Below are positions 54,637 to 63,428 of a DNA stretch of 64,000 bases, one piece after another (position 1 is the first letter of the stretch; every line of letters starts with the position of its first letter). Origin of the DNA: Defluviitalea raffinosedens (GTDB taxonomy: Bacteria > Bacillota > Clostridia > Lachnospirales > Defluviitaleaceae). A model generated the notes under the pieces. The model saw nothing but the letters and a program-made list of their open reading frames with translations. It ran no database searches and was not told the origin of the DNA. A program made the position numbers and the translations under genes. The stretch covers positions 1-64,000 of the forward strand of contig NZ_JAFBEP010000016.1 in the NCBI RefSeq assembly GCF_016908775.1. The letters are read 5' to 3'.

Positions 54637-54754
54637 AGATTCTTCAGGGCAGGGTGAAATTCCCGACCGGCGGTGATAGTCCGCGAGTGCGTTATGTACG
54701 CATTGATTTGGTGAAATTCCAAAACCGACAGTACAGTCTGGATGGGAGAAGAAT
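54637..54754 (+). promoter_or_regulatory. FMN riboswitch (RFN element)
   Basis: The aptamer has the conserved core: TCTTCAGGGCAGGGTGAAAT, CCGACCGGCGGTGATAGTCC, AAACCGACAGT, and GTCTGGATGGGAGAAGA closing the outer helix with the first TCTTC. It binds flavin mononucleotide and stops expression of riboflavin genes. It lies just before ribU with a terminator in its expression platform. Confidence 0.97.
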
Positions 54755-54773
54755 GGCGTTATTACGCATTTCC

Positions 54774-54808
54774 AAGCAGTCCGAAGAATCCTCTGGCTGC
54801 TTTTTTTA
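54774..54808 (+). terminator. Riboswitch-controlled terminator before ribU
   Basis: AAGCAG-T-CC pairs with GGCTGCTT and is followed by seven Ts, 33 bases before the ribU start. It would form when FMN binds the aptamer. Confidence 0.88.
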
Positions 54809-54840
54809 TTGCAGCCCATAAAATTTAAGGAGGAATGGAA

Positions 54841-55467
54841 ATGGAAAGTATTCAAAGAGTAGCAGATCAAAAGAAAAGAGTGTTTGAAACAAGTAATTTA
54901 GTAAAGATGGGATTGTTATCCGCACTGGCATTTATCCTTATGAGACTTGACTTCCCTATACCTGGTTTTCCACCTTTTTTAAAAATGGATGTCAGTGATA
55001 TCCCATCTGTTATAGGTGCGTTATCCATAGGGCCGGCGGCAGGAGTCATTGTTCAGTTGACCAAAGCATTTCTTTATATGGTATCAGGAAGCGATACAGG
55101 TTTTGTAGGGCCTTTAGCCAATTTTATTGTAGGAGCAGCCTATGTTCTGCCCCTTGGGCTTGTATATAAATATAAATCAAATTTAAAAGGTTTTATCATA
55201 GGATGTTTTGCAGGTACCATTACAATGGCAGCAATTGGAGGACTGATAAATTATTTTGTTATGATACCTTTTTATGCGATGATCTTTGGAATGAGCGTGG
55301 ATGTAATCGTTTCTATGGGAACCAAAATTAATGCAGGCATCAATGATTTAAAGACTTTGGTTCTTTATTCTATAGTGCCTTTTAATCTTCTAAAAGCCAG
55401 CGGTATTTCTATTCTAAGCTATGGTGTGTATAAAGCACTATATCCCCTTTTTCACAGAAGTAAATAG
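54841..55467 (+). CDS. ribU: Riboflavin ECF transporter substrate-binding subunit RibU
   Basis: A 208-residue integral membrane S component with about six helices. It has the family sequences MGLLSALAFILMRLDFPIPG, FPPFLKMDVSDIPSVIGAL and LTKAFLYMVSGSDTGFVGPLAN. With a shared energising module it imports riboflavin. The ATG at 54841 is seven bases after AAGGAGG; the ATG at 54835 is only one base away from it. The upstream FMN riboswitch confirms the substrate class. Confidence 0.95.
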   Translation: MESIQRVADQKKRVFETSNLVKMGLLSALAFILMRLDFPIPGFPPFLKMDVSDIPSVIGALSIGPAAGVIVQLTKAFLYMVSGSDTGFVGPLANFIVGAAYVLPLGLVYKYKSNLKGFIIGCFAGTITMAAIGGLINYFVMIPFYAMIFGMSVDVIVSMGTKINAGINDLKTLVLYSIVPFNLLKASGISILSYGVYKALYPLFHRSK

Positions 55468-55480
55468 TATAGAAGATGAT

Positions 55481-55504
55481 AGAACGGTCATCCGTTCTTT
55501 TTTC
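55481..55504 (+). terminator. Intrinsic terminator after ribU
   Basis: A seven-bp stem AGAACGG / CCGTTCT with a TCAT loop and a run of Ts. Confidence 0.85.
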
Positions 55505-55532
55505 TTGCATATTTTTATAAAAAATAATACAA

Positions 55533-55561
55533 TTAAACATAATATATTAAGATAGTATAAT
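55533..55561 (+). promoter_or_regulatory. Probable promoter of the tsaE-tsaB-rimI operon
   Basis: TTAAAC at 55533-55538 and TATAAT at 55556-55561 are 17 bp apart, just before the tsaE start. Confidence 0.55.
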
Positions 55562-55579
55562 ATTGAAAGGAAAGAAATA

Positions 55580-56008
55580 ATGGTTTATGAAAGCTATTCT
55601 GAAGAAGAAACCAAGCAATTAGGTATTAAGCTGGGCAGTTCATGTAAAAAGGGAGACATTTACTGTCTGATAGGAGACTTAGGAGTCGGGAAAACTGCTT
55701 TTGCCAAAGGGTTAGCAGAAGGGTTAAACATCTATGAACCCATTACAAGTCCTACCTTTACAGTTGTGAATGAATATGAAGGAAGAATTCCTTTGTATCA
55801 TTTTGATGTATACAGAATTACCGATATAGATGAAATGGATGAAATAGGATATGAAGAATACTTCTTTGGTGACGGTGTATGCTTAATCGAATGGGCAGAT
55901 ATAATTGAAGACCTAATCCCGGATTCTGCTGTTTGGATTCATATAAAAAAAGATTTAAGCAAAGGTGAAAATTATAGAGCAATTACTATTTCGAATAAAA
56001 AGGAATGA
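55580..56008 (+). CDS. tsaE: tRNA threonylcarbamoyladenosine biosynthesis ATPase TsaE
   Basis: A 142-residue P-loop protein of the t6A tRNA-modification complex. The Walker A motif is IGDLGVGKTAFAKG, followed by PITSPTFTVVNEYEGRIPLY with the switch and HFDVYRI, and a Walker-B-like VCLIEWADII. With TsaB and TsaD it adds threonylcarbamoyl to A37 of ANN-reading tRNAs. GAAAGGAAAG is upstream. tsaD is not in this operon. Confidence 0.95.
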   Translation: MVYESYSEEETKQLGIKLGSSCKKGDIYCLIGDLGVGKTAFAKGLAEGLNIYEPITSPTFTVVNEYEGRIPLYHFDVYRITDIDEMDEIGYEEYFFGDGVCLIEWADIIEDLIPDSAVWIHIKKDLSKGENYRAITISNKKE

Positions 56009-56013
56009 TTGAA

Positions 56014-56727
56014 TTGAAAATATTAGCATTGGATTCATCAGGCAATGTCGCCTCTGTAGCTATTATAGAAGATGATCAATTATTAATAGAGCTTACAATG
56101 AACTACAAAAAAACTCATTCTCAAACCCTTTTGCCGATGATCGATTCCATTTGCAAAATGGTGAATCTGGATTTAGAATCCCTGGATTATATTGCTGCAG
56201 CCAGCGGGCCTGGTTCTTTTACAGGGCTTAGGATAGGGGTTGCTACTGCAAAGGGGTTAGCATATGCCCTTAATAAACCGATTATAGGAGTTCCGACCCT
56301 TGATGGGCTGGCATATAATATTACATATACCGACTATTTAATTTGTCCGATTATGGATGCAAGAAGGAATCAAGTGTATACAGCTTTTTATTTATGGGAA
56401 AAAGGCTTGTTAAAAAGACAGTCGGATTACTTAGCCATTGAAATTGATGAATGTGTAAAAAGAGCTAAGGAATATAATAAACCCCTTGTTTTTTTAGGAG
56501 ATGGGGTACCGGTATACAAGGATAAGATAAAAGAAGCAATAGGTGATGGGGAATATTATTTTGCACCACAATCCTGCAATATGCAGAAGGCATCGTCCAT
56601 TGGAAGTCTTGGAATGATTCTGGCTAAAGAAGGAAAAGCTCAGGATTCTATGGAGTTTGTGCCTTTTTATCTGCGAAAATCCCAGGCAGAAAGAGAATAT
56701 GAAGAGAAGGCAAGAGGAAACCTATGA
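56014..56727 (+). CDS. tsaB: tRNA threonylcarbamoyladenosine biosynthesis protein TsaB
   Basis: A 237-residue ASKHA-fold protein, partner of TsaE and TsaD. It begins LKILALDSSGNVASVAIIED, has THSQTLLPMIDSICKMV and the strongly conserved AASGPGSFTGLRIGVATAKG. The TTG at 56014 is preferred because it gives the family N-terminus (MKILALDSS) ten bases after AAAAGGA; the ATG at 56005 overlaps the tsaE stop but adds three residues and sits on the site. It overlaps rimI. Confidence 0.93.
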   Translation: MKILALDSSGNVASVAIIEDDQLLIELTMNYKKTHSQTLLPMIDSICKMVNLDLESLDYIAAASGPGSFTGLRIGVATAKGLAYALNKPIIGVPTLDGLAYNITYTDYLICPIMDARRNQVYTAFYLWEKGLLKRQSDYLAIEIDECVKRAKEYNKPLVFLGDGVPVYKDKIKEAIGDGEYYFAPQSCNMQKASSIGSLGMILAKEGKAQDSMEFVPFYLRKSQAEREYEEKARGNL

Positions 56728-57170
56728 TCAAAATTATTTCAATGAAAGAAGAACACATTCCCCAAATTTATGAAATTGAAAAAAGCTGTTTTACAATTCC
56801 CTGGTCTAAGGACGCCTTTGAAAAAGAATTGAAGGAAAATCCTTTGGCCTATTATATTGTGGCAGAATCCAAAGGCAATATATTAGGATATGCGGGAATG
56901 TGGAAGATCGCCGATGAAGGTCATATTACGAATATAGCAGTGCATCCTGATTTTCAGCATCAGGGCGTGGGAACCCTGTTAATGCAGGGCATTATTGAAG
57001 AGGCGCAAAGAAATCATTTCATAGGACTTACTCTGGAAGTGAGAGAAAGCAACATTAAGGCACAAAATTTATATAAAAAATTTGGTTTCGTCAATGAAGG
57101 AATCAGAAAAGGGTATTATCAGGATACAGGAGAAAATGCGGTGATCATGTGGAAATATTTTAAAGAATAG
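56724..57170 (+). CDS. rimI: Ribosomal protein S18-alanine N-acetyltransferase RimI
   Basis: A 148-residue GNAT enzyme that acetylates the N-terminus of ribosomal protein S18. It has CFTIPWSKDAFEKEL at the start, the acetyl-CoA-binding region TNIAVHPDFQHQGVGTLLMQ and LEVRESNIKAQNLYKKFGF. Linkage to tsaE and tsaB is the standard Firmicutes arrangement and separates it from other GNATs. Confidence 0.93.
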   Translation: MIKIISMKEEHIPQIYEIEKSCFTIPWSKDAFEKELKENPLAYYIVAESKGNILGYAGMWKIADEGHITNIAVHPDFQHQGVGTLLMQGIIEEAQRNHFIGLTLEVRESNIKAQNLYKKFGFVNEGIRKGYYQDTGENAVIMWKYFKE

Positions 57171-57198
57171 AACGTCTTCTAATTTTAGAAGGCGTTTT
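57171..57198 (+). terminator. Intrinsic terminator after rimI
   Basis: AACGTCTTCTA pairs with TAGAAGGCGTT (one T-G pair) across a four-base loop, with Ts after it. Confidence 0.8.
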
Positions 57199-57301
57199 AT
57201 TATAGGGAAGAAAATTGTCATACTACTAAAAACATTTTGATTTAAGAGAGGAAATCAATGCCCTTTATTGAATATAATAATATAGAGAAAGGAGTGGAAA
57301 T

Positions 57302-59728
57302 ATGAAGAAATTTCACGAATTATCCTATAGAGATTTGAAGAAGTTCATCGACCCCTCAGATTTTGATTTTAGAACCACCGACGAACTAGAGCCGATGGAA
57401 GGAATTATTGGTCAGGAAAGAGCGGTAAAAGCAATGGAATTCGGACTAAATATCAAAATGAGGGGCTATAATATTTATATGTCAGGCCCAACCGGCTCTG
57501 GTAAAACCACTTATGCAACATCCTGTGTCAGAGAAATTGCTAAGAATGAACCTGTTCCTTATGATTGGTGTTATGTATATAATTTTGCTAAACCAAGCAA
57601 TCCTTTAGCACTTCGTTTTCCCCCTGGATTAGGAAAAGAATTTAGAGATGATATGGATGAGCTTATAGAGTTTTTACTTGAAGAAATTCCTAAAGCGTTT
57701 AATTCAGAAGAATATGAAAAAGAAAAAGCAGAAATTATAAAGCGTTATCAGACGAATAAAGACGAAATTGTTAAAAAGATGAAAGAAAGGGCAAAAGAGT
57801 TAGGCTTTGGCGTAAAGGTTACCAGTGCAGGCATATATTTTGTTCCCCTTATTAACGGAGAAGCAATAGATGAAAATGAATATGAGAATTTGAATGAAGA
57901 GATCAAAGAAAGATTTACAAAAGTGACAGAGGAGTTTCAGGATGAAGTATCAGATATCCTTAAAAGTTTAAGAGACTTGGAAAAGAAAGCAAAGCAGGAG
58001 ATCGAAGATTTAGAATACAAGATAGGACTTTTTGCAGTAGGGCATCATATCAGTGCTTTAAAAGAAAAGTATAAAGAATTCGACAGAGTGAATAAATATT
58101 TAGAAGCTGTGCAGGAAGATATTCTAGAAAATATAGAGGAATTTTTAGAAAATGAGAGTGAAGAGGAAGATCAACTGGCTTCCATCCTTCCCTATGTCAT
58201 CAGAAGGAATACTGAAGATGTGACCATAAAATATAAAGTCAATCTATTCATTGACAATACAGAAACTAAAGGCGCCCCTGTAATCATAGATTTTAATCCT
58301 ACTTATAATAAATTAATTGGTCAGATAGAATATGACAATGAATTTGGAAACTTAACCACGGATTTTACGAAAATAAAGCCTGGGCTCTTTCATCAGGCTA
58401 ATGGAGGATATTTAATCCTTCAGGCCATGGATGTACTTACGAATACCCAGTCCTGGGAAGCTATAAAAAGAGTTCTGAAGACAAAAGAAGTAAGCATCGA
58501 AAGTTTGCGAGAATTGATTGGTCTTACTGCTGTTTCTTCTTTAAAACCGGAACCTATCCCTGTAGATGTAAAGGTTATTATGGTAGGCAGCAGTTATATC
58601 TATAATCTATTATATGAATATGATGAAGATTTCAAAAAGCTATTCAAAATTCGTGCAGATTTTGATTCAGAAATGCCGAACAGTTCCCAAAATATTAAAA
58701 TGCTTGCAAGGTTTATACGTTCTTTTTGTGAGAGAGAAAAGACAGCACCTTTTGATGCCGGTGCAGTAGCCAAGGTTGTGGAGTATGCTTCCAGGATGGC
58801 AGAAAATCAAGAAAAAATGACCACCCGATTTAACAGCATTGTTGAGATTTTATGTGAAGCAAATACGTGGGCAAAAATTGATCAAAAGGAGATCGTCACG
58901 GCAGAACATGTTAAAAAGGCGATTATAGAAAAAGAAAAACGATCCAACCTCTATGAAGAAAAAATGGAAGAGATGATGCATGAGAATATCATTATGATTG
59001 ATTGTGATGGAGAAAAGATTGGCCAGATTAATGGTCTTGCGGTATTAGATACAGGAGACTATGTATTTGCAAAACCATCGAAAATCACTGCTACAACTTA
59101 TATGGGACAGTCGGGCATTATAAATATTGAAAAAGAGGCCGAAATGAGCGGAAAAGTTCATAATAAAGGTGTTCATGTTCTGGCCGGTTATTTAGGCCAG
59201 ACTTACGCACAGGAATTTCCTCTTTCTCTTTCCTGTAGGATTTGTTTTGAGCAAAACTATTATGGTGTTGATGGTGACAGTGCATCGAGTACGGAATTAT
59301 ATGCTATTTTATCCAGTCTTGCTGAAGTTCCGATTAAACAAGGCATTGCCGTTACAGGTTCTATTAATCAAAGGGGAGAAATTCAACCCATAGGCGGCGT
59401 ATCTTATAAGATTGAAGGATTTTTTAAACTGTGTAAAGCAAGAGGATTAACAGGAGAACAAGGCGTTATTATTCCTTATCAGAATGTAAAAGATTTAGTG
59501 CTTAAGGATGAGGTTATAGAAGCAGTAAAAGAAGGAAAATTTCATATTTATCCAATACGCCATATTGATGAAGGTATAGAAATATTAACGGGTATTCCGG
59601 CAGGGCAAAAAGGAGAAAACGGCAGATACCCTGATGATACTATTCATGGAATGGTATATAATAAACTGAAACGATTTTATCGAGGCAGTCTTACTGAAAC
59701 TAAAAAAATTGGAGGAAAAAGAAAGTAA
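57302..59728 (+). CDS. Lon-like ATP-dependent protease (YcbZ-type)
   Basis: An 808-residue AAA protease. The Walker A motif is GPTGSGKTT (about residue 63-71). A long coiled-coil insert spans about residues 140-290. A second AAA part has RADFDSEMPNSSQNIKMLAR. The C-terminal Lon peptidase domain has the catalytic Ser660 in DGDSASSTE and Lys703 in GGVSYKIEGF; the 43-residue spacing equals that of E. coli Lon. The layout matches the AAA_32-Lon_C proteins related to YcbZ, not classical LonA (no N-terminal LAN domain) or membrane LonB. AGGAGTGG precedes the ATG. Confidence 0.9.
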   Translation: MKKFHELSYRDLKKFIDPSDFDFRTTDELEPMEGIIGQERAVKAMEFGLNIKMRGYNIYMSGPTGSGKTTYATSCVREIAKNEPVPYDWCYVYNFAKPSNPLALRFPPGLGKEFRDDMDELIEFLLEEIPKAFNSEEYEKEKAEIIKRYQTNKDEIVKKMKERAKELGFGVKVTSAGIYFVPLINGEAIDENEYENLNEEIKERFTKVTEEFQDEVSDILKSLRDLEKKAKQEIEDLEYKIGLFAVGHHISALKEKYKEFDRVNKYLEAVQEDILENIEEFLENESEEEDQLASILPYVIRRNTEDVTIKYKVNLFIDNTETKGAPVIIDFNPTYNKLIGQIEYDNEFGNLTTDFTKIKPGLFHQANGGYLILQAMDVLTNTQSWEAIKRVLKTKEVSIESLRELIGLTAVSSLKPEPIPVDVKVIMVGSSYIYNLLYEYDEDFKKLFKIRADFDSEMPNSSQNIKMLARFIRSFCEREKTAPFDAGAVAKVVEYASRMAENQEKMTTRFNSIVEILCEANTWAKIDQKEIVTAEHVKKAIIEKEKRSNLYEEKMEEMMHENIIMIDCDGEKIGQINGLAVLDTGDYVFAKPSKITATTYMGQSGIINIEKEAEMSGKVHNKGVHVLAGYLGQTYAQEFPLSLSCRICFEQNYYGVDGDSASSTELYAILSSLAEVPIKQGIAVTGSINQRGEIQPIGGVSYKIEGFFKLCKARGLTGEQGVIIPYQNVKDLVLKDEVIEAVKEGKFHIYPIRHIDEGIEILTGIPAGQKGENGRYPDDTIHGMVYNKLKRFYRGSLTETKKIGGKRK

Positions 59729-59859
59729 ATTACAAAAACCCCAAATCAAATCAAATTTTACCTCTATACATGTTAAAATGCGGAGGGTATAATAGATTCA
59801 AGGGATTTACCGAAGAATAAGCTTTCTATAGTATTTAGAAGATTTGATGGAGGGCAAAC

Positions 59860-60087
59860 ATGAAAAAGTACAAAAAAGTATCTATCGAAAAAGAGATCGT
59901 AGAAGAAGTATACTGCAACATTTGCGGAGAAAAAATCGCTAAAAACAGCCATAATCATTTTGAAGACTTCCTCCATGTAGAAAAGGTTTGGGGATATGAT
60001 TCAAAGAAAGATGGCAAGAAAGATGATTTTGACGTTTGCCAGCGTTGTTATGAAGAATGGATCAAAACATTTAAGATTTCTATATAA
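59860..60087 (+). CDS. Small CxxC-containing protein of unknown function
   Basis: A 75-residue soluble protein with two CxxC pairs, CNICGEK near residue 19-25 and VCQRCYEEW near residue 59-67, a layout typical of a zinc-ribbon. Between them lie HNHFEDFLHVEKVWGYDSKK. I do not recognise a family. GGAGGG precedes the ATG and a TATAAT-like box lies at 59788-59793. A strong terminator follows, so it is its own transcript, next to the zinc regulator but not proven related. Confidence 0.65.
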   Translation: MKKYKKVSIEKEIVEEVYCNICGEKIAKNSHNHFEDFLHVEKVWGYDSKKDGKKDDFDVCQRCYEEWIKTFKISI

Positions 60088-60102
60088 GCTTTTGTCCTTG
60101 CA

Positions 60103-60146
60103 ATCCTTACAAATCTGTTATACAGTATTTGTAAGGTTCTTTTTTT
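60103..60146 (+). terminator. Intrinsic terminator after the small CxxC protein
   Basis: CCTTACAAAT at 60105-60114 pairs with ATTTGTAAGG at 60127-60136, followed by TTC and a long T-run. Confidence 0.88.
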
Positions 60147-60177
60147 AAAACGAGAATGTTTGCCTTAGCTGCAGGGT

Positions 60178-60232
60178 TCAAACTTTCATGTTTCAAGAAT
60201 GCCTGCGACTTTTTGAGGCATTTCATGAAACA
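60178..60232 (+). repeat. Hairpin element related to the one at 51251
   Basis: TGTTTCAAGAATGCCT pairs imperfectly with AGGCATTTCATGAAACA. TCAAACTTTC directly before it is identical to 51287-51296, and both copies are followed by a degenerate TAGC(C)G stretch. It lies 33 bp before the Fur-family gene. Confidence 0.45.
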
Positions 60233-60265
60233 GATGTATAGCGGTTTTATTGGGAGTGACAAAGG

Positions 60266-60706
60266 ATGAATCTGAATGATGTAAAAGATAATTTAAAAAG
60301 TCAGGGATATAAATTAACGAATCAGCGAAAGGCTATCCTGGATGTTTTGATGGATCATAAAGGGCATGTTCTGTCTGCAGAGGAAATCTATGAAAAAACC
60401 AAAGAAAGATATGCCAAAACGAATGTTTCAACCATTTATCGCAATCTGGAAATACTGGAGAATGCCAATTTGATTCATAGAATCAATATGAATGGTGAAG
60501 CATCTAAATATAAGCTGATTTGCAATGATAAACACCACCACCATATTATCTGCAAAGAATGCGGAAAATCTCAGAGCATAGACTTTTGTCCGTTGCAGGA
60601 TATTCATGATGAATTCAAGGATGAAGATTTCGTTTTAACGGACCACCGTTTTGAATTATACGGATACTGCAAAGAATGCATAAAAAAGAAGAATGAACAG
60701 GTTTAA
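60266..60706 (+). CDS. zur: Fur-family regulator, probably the zinc regulator Zur
   Basis: A 146-residue Fur protein. The N-terminal winged helix reads LTNQRKAILDVLMDHKGHVL and TNVSTIYRNLEILENANLIH. The C-terminal domain has DKHHHHIICKECGKS and CKECIKKK, holding the structural zinc with two CxxC pairs and the sensing site with HHHH/His. Fur, Zur and PerR cannot be told apart by sequence alone; the zinc-transporter genes right next to it and the palindrome before znuA favour Zur. It starts ATG with no strong ribosome-binding site other than GGGAGTG. Confidence 0.85.
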   Translation: MNLNDVKDNLKSQGYKLTNQRKAILDVLMDHKGHVLSAEEIYEKTKERYAKTNVSTIYRNLEILENANLIHRINMNGEASKYKLICNDKHHHHIICKECGKSQSIDFCPLQDIHDEFKDEDFVLTDHRFELYGYCKECIKKKNEQV

Positions 60707-60727
60707 AACTGTTCATTCTTCTTTTTT
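60682..60727 (+). terminator. Intrinsic terminator overlapping the end of zur
   Basis: A perfect 19-bp stem, AAAAAAGAAGAATGAACAG and its complement, with an eight-base loop and Ts on both sides. It includes the zur stop codon and probably serves znuB from the other side. Confidence 0.93.
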
Positions 60728-60784
60728 ATGAAATAAGACCATAGTAAAGATCCAGGCTTTTATTTCACAAGAGGGATATAATAA

Positions 60785-61597
60785 CTATCTTGCAGCATTC
60801 TTAAGATATTTAAATATCAAAACAGATACAAGGATGAGCACTGCAAGCAAAACAATGGTTCCTCCCGAAGCCAGTTCAAAATAGTAGGAAATGATAATTC
60901 CTAAAATGATTGCAGTTTGAGAAAAAATAATAGAAAGAATTGCAGCATGTCTAAAGCTGTGGGCAATTTGAAGGCTTGCTGCTACAGGCAGCACCATTAA
61001 GGAAGACACAAGAAGTATGCCCACAATACGCATGGATAGCGTTATAGTAATGGCAATGAGTACAATAAAAAATAAATTAATTCCTTTAACAGGGACACCC
61101 GATAAAAGGGCAGCTTCTTCATCAAATGCCATATAAAACAACTCTTTATAAAGAAGCCAAATAGAAACGATCACCAGAATACCTAAGCCTAAGATTATCC
61201 ATAAATCCGAAGGAAGTACTGTTGTTATATTTCCGAATAAATAGCCTAATAAGTCAACATTAATGGATTTTGCGAGACTGATTAATATAACGGCCAGACC
61301 TATTCCAAAGGACATAATGATCGAAATGGATAGCTCGGCATATTTTTCATAACTTTTTCTTAATTTTTCAATGGCCAGGGCGGCAATTACCGAGAATACA
61401 AGAGTAACTCCCAGAGGAGATATATTAAGAAGTATTCCTGTGGCGATCCCTGAAAGGGCTACATGGGATAATCCGTCTCCAATAAGAGACATTCTCCTAA
61501 GAACAATAAATATGCCCATAAGAGGGCATAAAAAGCCAATGATGATCCCGGCAAGAAGAGCACGCTGCATAAAACTGTACGATAATATTTCCAGCAC
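60785..61597 (-). CDS. znuB: Zinc ABC transporter permease ZnuB
   Basis: A 270-residue ABC-3 family permease with about eight membrane helices. It has GIIIGFLCPLMGIFIVLRRM near the start, SLIGDGLSHVALSGIATGIL (the family signature) and RIVGILLVSSLMVLPVAASL. It moves zinc, or manganese in related systems, with ZnuC and ZnuA. It is third in the minus-strand operon znuA-znuC-znuB and ends near the terminator shared with zur. Confidence 0.93.
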   Translation of the reverse strand: MLEILSYSFMQRALLAGIIIGFLCPLMGIFIVLRRMSLIGDGLSHVALSGIATGILLNISPLGVTLVFSVIAALAIEKLRKSYEKYAELSISIIMSFGIGLAVILISLAKSINVDLLGYLFGNITTVLPSDLWIILGLGILVIVSIWLLYKELFYMAFDEEAALLSGVPVKGINLFFIVLIAITITLSMRIVGILLVSSLMVLPVAASLQIAHSFRHAAILSIIFSQTAIILGIIISYYFELASGGTIVLLAVLILVSVLIFKYLKNAAR

Positions 61598-61626
61598 AGT
61601 AAAACTCCTTTCGTTAAAGGGAATTT

Positions 61627-62376
61627 TTAATGGTGATGATCCAGAAGATTCATTTTTTCACCATATACTTCTGAAAGAATTTTTGAAATAGGTACATTCG
61701 AATTCATATCATGAACAATCAATTTCTTTTCTCCCATGCAAGCTACACGATTTGCTTTTTCTGTAATGACACCTATGTCATGGGAAATCATTACGATTGT
61801 AATATGCATATTTTCATTCAGATTTTTCAATAGTTCATAGAAATTGTCCTGAGACTGAATATCGATCCCAACCGTAGGTTCATCCAAAAAGATGATTTGG
61901 GGAGAGCTTACCAAGGTTCTTGCGATGAATACTCTTTGCTGTTGTCCTCCAGAAAGATTTCCGATCAGTCTTTTGCTATATTCTTTCATTCCTACCAGTT
62001 CAAGAGCTTCGTATACCTTTTCCATATGGTATTTTTTGATTCTTTTAAACAGACCAAGCTGAGGATATAAATTGGCAGCAACCACCTCTTCTACAGTCGC
62101 AGGAAAGCTGGTGTTAAAAGAGGCAGCTTTTTGAGCAACATAACCGATTTTTCCCCAATCTTTAAAAGAGTCCATAGGTTGTCCAAATAATTTAATACTT
62201 CCTTTGGTAGGTTTTAATAAGCCGAGAACAATTTTAAGAAGAGTACTTTTACCCGAGCCATTAGGACCTACGATGCCAATATAATCCCCGCTTTTGATTT
62301 CAAAATTAATATTGTCCAGAATTAATTTGTCATTGTATCCAAAGGATAAATTTTTAATTTCCAGTATTGTATCCAT
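61627..62376 (-). CDS. znuC: Zinc ABC transporter ATPase ZnuC
   Basis: A 249-residue ABC ATPase with Walker A GPNGSGKST, signature LSGGQQQRVFIARTL, Walker B IIFLDEPTVGID and the H-loop VMISHDIG. It ends LLDHHH, a His cluster that may bind zinc. It lies two bases downstream of znuA and 29 before znuB on the minus strand, giving a single operon. Confidence 0.94.
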   Translation of the reverse strand: MDTILEIKNLSFGYNDKLILDNINFEIKSGDYIGIVGPNGSGKSTLLKIVLGLLKPTKGSIKLFGQPMDSFKDWGKIGYVAQKAASFNTSFPATVEEVVAANLYPQLGLFKRIKKYHMEKVYEALELVGMKEYSKRLIGNLSGGQQQRVFIARTLVSSPQIIFLDEPTVGIDIQSQDNFYELLKNLNENMHITIVMISHDIGVITEKANRVACMGEKKLIVHDMNSNVPISKILSEVYGEKMNLLDHHH

Positions 62377-62378
62377 AA

Positions 62379-63362
62379 CTATTCTCCTAAAGCTTTTGTT
62401 AAAGCATTTAAATTTTCCTTCATAACGCTGATATAGTCTTTACCTTCATCTATATCCTTCTGGGATAAGCTTGATATATCATTCAGAACGGAGGTTTTTG
62501 CTCCTGTTTCTTTAGCAATAACTTCTGCCAGTTTAGGGCTTGCTAAAGTTTCAAAAAAGATGTATTGGATATTGTGTTCCTTGATAAAATCCGAAATCTC
62601 TGCCATTTGCGATGGTGTAGGTTCAGCCTGAGGAGACAGGCCGGATATAGAAAGTTGCTTAAGTCCATATCGGTGTGCCATATAACCAAAGGCAGCGTGA
62701 GATACAACAATTTCTTTTCTGGGAAGCTTGGATAATTCGCTGCGGTATTCTTCATCCAATTCCAGAAGGCTATTTTTTAATTCTTCAAAGTTACTTTCAT
62801 AGAATGCCTTATTTGCGCTGTCCACTTTAACAAGAGCATTTTTTATACTTTCTGCCTGTGTAATGGCATTGATGGGGTCAAGCCATACATGAGGGTCATA
62901 TACATGATCATGCTCATCTTCATCTTCAAGTTTAAGTTCATCTTCATGATCATGCCCGTCTTTATCTGATGTTAAAGGTTCTATATTTTCTGAAGTATTG
63001 ATAATTGTTAAATTGGGATTACTAATAGAGCCAATGACTTTTTCAGCCCATGATTCCATTCCCAGACCATTATAGATGAGAAGATCTGCTTTCTCCATTT
63101 GTCCCATTAATTTTGCACTGGGCTCCCAGTCATGGGGTTCGGAACCAGGAGGCACTATAATGTGAAGATCCACTTTGTCCTGCCCGATTTTTTTTGCGAA
63201 ATCGTATAGGGGATATATACTGGTATAGATCGTCACTAAATTTTTATTTGCGTCAGAAGATTCCTTTTGTGGAGGCTTATTCTGTGCTGAACAGCCGGAT
63301 AAAGTGAATATAGACAGACTAAAGATCATTATACTCATCATACATAGGAAGAATCTTTTCAT
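62379..63362 (-). CDS. znuA: Zinc ABC transporter binding lipoprotein ZnuA
   Basis: A 327-residue zinc-binding protein. The signal peptide ends in LSGCSAQ (lipobox Cys). The cluster A-1 fold has VPPGSEPHDWEPS with a metal His, an acidic His-rich loop (DGHDHEDELKLEDEDEHDHV) typical of ZnuA and not manganese proteins, YDPHVWLDP, and VVSHAAFGYMA with further ligands. The ATG at 63362 is ten bases after AAGGAG; a TTG at 63371 is one base after it. A perfect palindrome lies just upstream. Confidence 0.93.
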   Translation of the reverse strand: MKRFFLCMMSIMIFSLSIFTLSGCSAQNKPPQKESSDANKNLVTIYTSIYPLYDFAKKIGQDKVDLHIIVPPGSEPHDWEPSAKLMGQMEKADLLIYNGLGMESWAEKVIGSISNPNLTIINTSENIEPLTSDKDGHDHEDELKLEDEDEHDHVYDPHVWLDPINAITQAESIKNALVKVDSANKAFYESNFEELKNSLLELDEEYRSELSKLPRKEIVVSHAAFGYMAHRYGLKQLSISGLSPQAEPTPSQMAEISDFIKEHNIQYIFFETLASPKLAEVIAKETGAKTSVLNDISSLSQKDIDEGKDYISVMKENLNALTKALGE

Positions 63363-63391
63363 AATATACAATCTCCTTCGTCAATTAAACT

Positions 63392-63414
63392 TAAATGCAA
63401 AAGTTTTGCATTTA
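63392..63414 (-). promoter_or_regulatory. Probable Zur operator before znuA
   Basis: TAAATGCAAAA at 63392-63402, G, then TTTTGCATTTA at 63404-63414 form a perfect 23-bp palindrome around one centre base. This is the form of Fur/Zur boxes, which often read as 7-1-7 or 9-1-9. It lies downstream of the -10 box, where a bound repressor would stop transcription. Confidence 0.75.
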
Positions 63415-63428
63415 GAAGATTATCTTAT

